The notes beneath the pieces were generated by a model. That model had not been told where the DNA came from, did no database searches, and worked only from the letters and a program-made list of their open reading frames with translations. Below are positions 61,424 to 64,000 of a stretch of 64,000 nucleotides of DNA, in pieces. This DNA is from Lentisphaeria bacterium (GTDB taxonomy: Bacteria > Verrucomicrobiota > Lentisphaeria > Victivallales > UBA1829): positions 1 through 64,000 of the forward strand of contig JAFTIQ010000007.1 in NCBI GenBank assembly GCA_017456805.1. Reading direction: 5' to 3'. Position numbers and translations under genes: made by a program. Every line of letters starts with the position of its first letter. Positions within the stretch are counted from its first letter, which is position 1.

Positions 61424-62323
61424 TCAGGAAAACAGTTTTTCCGGATAGATATTGTTGGCGATCAAATTCTGCAAGCTCTTCTGAACAAACGGTTTATCTT
61501 CGGGGTAGGTGACTCCGAACCATTCGGAATCAGAAACCAGAACCTTTGTTGTGCAGCGTCCGGATTTTACAAGGGAATCCACCACGAACGGGATGTAAAA
61601 CTCGCTTTTGAGTTCCGTTCCTTTTTCCTTGAGAAATTCCGTAAAAAGCTCTTCCAGATAATCAAAAAGAGAATCCTGGAATCCCCACATATTCATGGAA
61701 ACCACAGCATCTGCATCAATTTCAACACTGCTTCCATCCTCAAGTTTGCTGATATACTTCCCATTTTCTGTGAAAATTTTTGTATGTTCCACAACATCAG
61801 AAAGATTCCCAAACTCATTAATCGTGCAGAGACCACGGGAAACTGAGCCGTTTTCGGATGCCGTATTTTTCATTTTGAAGCCGCACATGGCGAATTCATT
61901 TGATTTTCCGCTGCAAAGGAAATTTGCAAGCTTCTGATAGCCATCCTGACCATAAAAATCATCGGCGTTAATGACAACGAAAGGTCCTTTGACGACCTTT
62001 CTTGCGGCATAAATTGCATGTCCGGTTCCCCAGGGTTTTACTCTTCCTTCCGGAACAGAAAAACCGCAGGGCAGGTCATCCAACGCCTGAAAAGCGTATT
62101 CAACCGGGATAAATTTTTCATATTTGCTGCCGATCTGCTTTTTAAAGGCTTCTTCGATGTCTTTTCTGATGATAAAAACGACTTTTCCGAAATTTGCGCG
62201 AATTGCATCAAAAACGGAATAATCCATCAAAGTTTCACCATTGGGGCCCATCGGATCCAACTGTTTCAGTCCGCCATAACGGCTTCCCATACCTGCTGCA
62301 AGCAATACTAATGTCGGTTTCAT
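61424..62323 (-). CDS. Sugar-1-phosphate nucleotidyltransferase
   Basis: 299 aa. N-terminal LLAAGMGSRYGGLKQLDP, the GxGxR-x-K-type nucleotide loop of the NTP_transferase family, KPWGTGHAIYAARK, VVINADDFYG (metal Asp) and WFGVTYPEDKPFV. It would couple sugar 1-phosphate to a nucleotide. Sugar and nucleotide specificity cannot be read, but the neighbours (kinase, 4-epimerase) suggest UDP-hexose or UDP-N-acetylhexosamine. AAAGGAA precedes the ATG. A consensus promoter lies 365 bp upstream with a structured leader. Confidence 0.88.
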   Translation of the reverse strand: MKPTLVLLAAGMGSRYGGLKQLDPMGPNGETLMDYSVFDAIRANFGKVVFIIRKDIEEAFKKQIGSKYEKFIPVEYAFQALDDLPCGFSVPEGRVKPWGTGHAIYAARKVVKGPFVVINADDFYGQDGYQKLANFLCSGKSNEFAMCGFKMKNTASENGSVSRGLCTINEFGNLSDVVEHTKIFTENGKYISKLEDGSSVEIDADAVVSMNMWGFQDSLFDYLEELFTEFLKEKGTELKSEFYIPFVVDSLVKSGRCTTKVLVSDSEWFGVTYPEDKPFVQKSLQNLIANNIYPEKLFS

Positions 62324-62425
62324 TCTGATTCCTTTCTTTATTAAAATGTTAATATTACAGATAAGATATCACATTCCCGGAAAAAATCAAATTTTCGAGA
62401 GTGTATTTTTGATATGGGAAATAAA

Positions 62426-62470
62426 CATGATTTCTTGAATAACCCTGCTCTTTTTCAAGAATCTTTCATG
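62426..62470. repeat. Extended hairpin in the nucleotidyltransferase leader
   Basis: TTCTTGAA (62432-62439) pairs with TTCAAGAA (62454-62461), and CATGA (62426-62430) with TCATG (62466-62470), forming a two-part stem with a small internal bulge. In the minus-strand leader RNA it would fold about 100 nt before the start codon. Confidence 0.55.
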
Positions 62471-62548
62471 AAATAACAGTTTAATCAAGTTTTTTCCGGT
62501 TGACACGTCACCATTCATTAAAGGAACAAACATTTTGAACAATCGCTG

Positions 62549-62577
62549 TTGACATTTTATCAACAATGCAGTATATT
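62549..62577 (+). promoter_or_regulatory. Consensus promoter, + strand
   Basis: TTGACA (62549-62554), exactly 17 bp, TATATT (62572-62577). The GTTGACATTTTATCAAC hairpin overlaps the -35. No gene follows for 640 bp, so it may drive a non-coding RNA or a long leader to the small genes at 63224. Confidence 0.6.
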
Positions 62578-62650
62578 ATAACTTATAATTACTTATTATA
62601 TATATAGTTACAACACAAAACACGAATCCCCTTCCCTATATCTGACTTAA

Positions 62651-62666
62651 CATAATATATATTATG
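62651..62666. promoter_or_regulatory. Perfect 16-bp palindrome downstream of the minus promoter
   Basis: CATAATATATATTATG is self-complementary. It lies just downstream of the minus-strand start region, where a repressor could act. Confidence 0.4.
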
Positions 62667-62687
62667 CGACGTTGGAAGTTGTGGTGT

Positions 62688-62716
62688 ATTATACTCCCTA
62701 TTGATGCATTTGTCAA
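62688..62716 (-). promoter_or_regulatory. Perfect sigma70 consensus promoter, - strand
   Basis: Minus strand: TTGACA (62711-62716), 17 bp, TATAAT (62688-62693) followed by ACACC. Both hexamers match consensus in full, so it should be the strongest promoter in the window. It reads toward the nucleotidyltransferase-kinase-epimerase operon. Confidence 0.75.
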
Positions 62717-62858
62717 GCAAAAAACAAAAAAAAAGATAAAAAAAAATAAAAAGAATAAAAATAATACACCTAATGAAGATGTATCATTTGAACAAATTGC
62801 AAAAAACTAAAGGGGGTTTTGACGTTCCGTTTGAATTATTTACTATATAATCAAGTAT

Positions 62859-62908
62859 GAACTCTTCGAGTTCCGCGCTGGCGCGCGCTGCCTGACGGCA
62901 GAGCGGAA
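62859..62908. repeat. Tandem GC hairpins
   Basis: GAACTC/GAGTTC (62859-62873, loop TTC) is followed by an outer stem TTCCGC (62871-62876) / GCGGAA (62903-62908) that encloses CTGCC/GGCAG (62888-62901, loop TGAC). This is compact structure in an otherwise AT-rich region, resembling an attachment or replication-related fold. Confidence 0.5.
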
Positions 62909-63142
62909 GGCACGTTTCACTTTATCGGATTCATTTTTTTATTTATTGTAGATTTTTTCGCATGAAAGCGAAGGGAACCGGCTGCACCCGGGAAGCCTCG
63001 CACCCGTTCCTTGAATTTCAAATTTTTTTAAGATTTTTTTTTGAAAAAAATAATAAAAAAATATTGAACCACGGCGAAAAAGACGCTGAAGCTCTGCTTT
63101 TTCTTGTTATTCTTCGTCACTTTTGCTTACGTTTCCCGGGAC

Positions 63143-63181
63143 GGGCTTCGCCCTTTCCGCCTGCGAATTCAGTGAATTCGC
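63143..63181. repeat. Pair of perfect hairpins
   Basis: GGGC-TTC-GCCC (63143-63153) and GCGAATTC-AGT-GAATTCGC (63163-63181). Together with those at 62859-62908 they frame poly-A/T runs ahead of the small gene cluster. Confidence 0.5.
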
Positions 63182-63223
63182 TTCCAGCGAGAAAAAAAAC
63201 AAGTTTAACTGAAAGGACGGAAA

Positions 63224-63538
63224 ATGCGGGAAACGTCAAAGAAGCCAAATCTGGAAAATGAAATCACACTGTATAAATCGGAAGTAAGATCTGATCGACC
63301 GGCGATCAGGATCACCGCAGAAAGGTTTTCAATTGTGAAAAATAATCAGGTAATCAGCCACTACCGGATCTATTGTAACGAAAAATTGTTCAAGTTTACG
63401 AGTAACTTGGACGCCCTGCCCTTCCTGCTGAAGGAAGCAAGAAAATACGCAAAATTCGAAAGAAAATCTGACTCTGAAATTTACAACAGGATCAGATCGA
63501 CCAGAAGAATCAAATATAGTGCTGCAGAAACCATTTAA
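63224..63538 (+). CDS. Small hypothetical protein
   Basis: 104 aa, not recognised. Basic and soluble, with a central beta-like part (RITAERFSIVKNNQVISHYRIY) and a basic helical end (ARKYAKFERKSDSEIYNRIR). Such basic small proteins are common in phages and mobile elements. AAAGGA precedes the ATG. It is followed 11 bp later by another small gene. Confidence 0.65.
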   Translation: MRETSKKPNLENEITLYKSEVRSDRPAIRITAERFSIVKNNQVISHYRIYCNEKLFKFTSNLDALPFLLKEARKYAKFERKSDSEIYNRIRSTRRIKYSAAETI

Positions 63539-63549
63539 GGAGAAAAAAA

Positions 63550-63762
63550 ATGAAAAAGCACATTGACAAAATCAAAGAAATCTTGAAAAATTCAACCATT
63601 GATCAGCTTCGCGCGCACTGGCTCATATCTCAAACAGAGGATTTTTGGACCGGCGCCGTAATGCGTGATATGATCATGCTGGAACTCGAAAAGAGAGATC
63701 CGGAAAAATTCGAAATATGGCTACAAGATGAAAAATCAGATTTTTCAATCTTCAAAAAATAA
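63550..63762 (+). CDS. Small hypothetical protein
   Basis: 70 aa, helical, charged, not recognised (KKHIDKIKEILKNSTIDQL, DMIMLELEKRDPEKFEIWL). AAGGAG at good spacing makes translation likely. Same strand and apparently same transcript as the previous gene. Confidence 0.65.
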   Translation: MKKHIDKIKEILKNSTIDQLRAHWLISQTEDFWTGAVMRDMIMLELEKRDPEKFEIWLQDEKSDFSIFKK

Positions 63763-63794
63763 CTTGAAAAGAACAAAAAAAGATGGTATATTAG

Positions 63795-63818
63795 AAGGAC
63801 CGATAAAAATCGGTCCTT
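63795..63818 (+). terminator. Perfect 10-bp hairpin between small genes
   Basis: AAGGACCGAT (63795-63804), loop AAAA, ATCGGTCCTT (63809-63818). There is no T-run after it, so it may be a weak terminator or an RNA stabiliser rather than a full stop. Confidence 0.5.
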
Positions 63819-63836
63819 AAATTTGGAGGGATAATA

Positions 63837-64000
63837 ATGGAAGAAAGTCTTTTAAAAAGCATGGAAATAACTTTTACAATTATGACTACAATAGCAGCAG
63901 GTATATTTTTTATTATAGGAATGATATTTTACGGTATATATTGCCTAATTAAACATTTAACTACAAAAAACGTAATTAATTACTATTATCAGTATCCACC
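63837..64000 (+). CDS. Small membrane protein, cut by window end
   Basis: Translated directly from the sequence: ATG at 63837 with GGAGG 7 bp upstream, then an open frame to the edge (55 codons). The product begins MEESLLKSMEITFTIMTT and has one strong transmembrane helix (IAAGIFFIIGMIFYGIYCLI), followed by a Tyr-rich stretch. It uses many ATA, TTA and ACA codons, unlike the chromosomal genes here. Family unknown. Confidence 0.6.
   Translation, partial: MEESLLKSMEITFTIMTTIAAGIFFIIGMIFYGIYCLIKHLTTKNVINYYYQYP

Larger units (their letters stand above)
62324..63223. other. Long AT-rich non-coding region with two promoters and hairpins
   Basis: 900 bp without a supported gene. It contains the leader of the nucleotidyltransferase operon, two face-to-face consensus promoters, several perfect palindromes and, from 62859, GC-rich hairpins separated by poly-A/T. 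An open frame at 62962-63261 runs through those hairpins and has no binding site, so I do not call it. Confidence 0.7.

Noticed and set aside
62549..62720. Replication origin
   Set aside because: AT-rich with one DnaA-box-like TTATCAACA, but no cluster of boxes and no dnaA or dnaN nearby.
62962..63261. 99-codon plus-strand frame
   Set aside because: It crosses GC hairpins and poly-A runs, has no ribosome-binding site and overlaps the better-supported gene at 63224.

Overview
The window looks like chromosomal DNA from the Lentisphaerota (Victivallales-like, probably a gut glycan degrader). This placement is inferred from gene content, not from a marker gene. The supporting signs are three stand-alone type II pseudopilin-like proteins with almost identical [18 protein letters not shown] leaders, two secreted DUF4838 proteins, other large unassigned secreted proteins, and many Gfo/Idh and TIM-barrel sugar enzymes. 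I found no rRNA, tRNA, CRISPR array or transposase.

Layout. 1-1290: a non-coding mosaic of short tandem repeats set in a conserved frame. 1292-6568: DMT transporter, RNase R, and a LacI regulator divergent from an M24/creatinase-fold protein, with a palindromic operator between them. 6656-14244: a minus-strand operon (secreted glycan protein, pseudopilin, sialidase-like protein, DapA/NanA-like aldolase, two Cys-containing small proteins) below a GntR regulator. 14456-22881: a minus-strand operon (sugar isomerase, pseudopilin, beta-propeller protein, DUF4838, GH1) with a divergent AraC regulator. 22889-27526: a housekeeping operon (dapB, RNA methyltransferase, dut, UDPGP, small protein, yraN). 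27527-28167: hairpin and tandem repeats. 28168-36714: pyrR-pyrB-pyrC, then purQ, a DUF302 protein, an MFS transporter and a secreted TIM-barrel-like protein. 36791-42203: two minus-strand operons, Gfo/Idh plus isomerase, and NahK-like kinase plus HAD phosphatase plus Na+ symporter. 42515-51087: MFS, then nadB-pcnB-AlbA_2, then purL. 51172-59349: DUF4838, pseudopilin, GH92 and GH36 with a divergent AraC. 59389-62323: nucleotidyltransferase, NahK-like kinase and GalE-like epimerase. 62324-64000: AT-rich DNA with face-to-face promoters, GC hairpins and three small AT-rich genes, possibly the edge of an accessory element.

How it fits together. Three glycan loci share one plan: an adjacent regulator, a pseudopilin, large secreted DUF4838 or similar proteins, and glycosidases that mostly lack a signal peptide. 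Two NahK-like kinases, a nucleotidyltransferase and an epimerase suggest salvage of amino sugars or hexoses into UDP-sugars. De novo pyrimidine and purine genes and NAD genes lie between them.

Most unusual observations: (1) the mosaic at 1-1100, whose cassettes each have a different sequence but mostly the same 9-bp period; (2) the octamer GGGCAGGG, which I count 18 times on the + strand and once on the - strand, regardless of gene direction, as expected of a Chi- or KOPS-like polar signal; (3) a recurrent extended -10 element of the form TANATTAC in the promoters.
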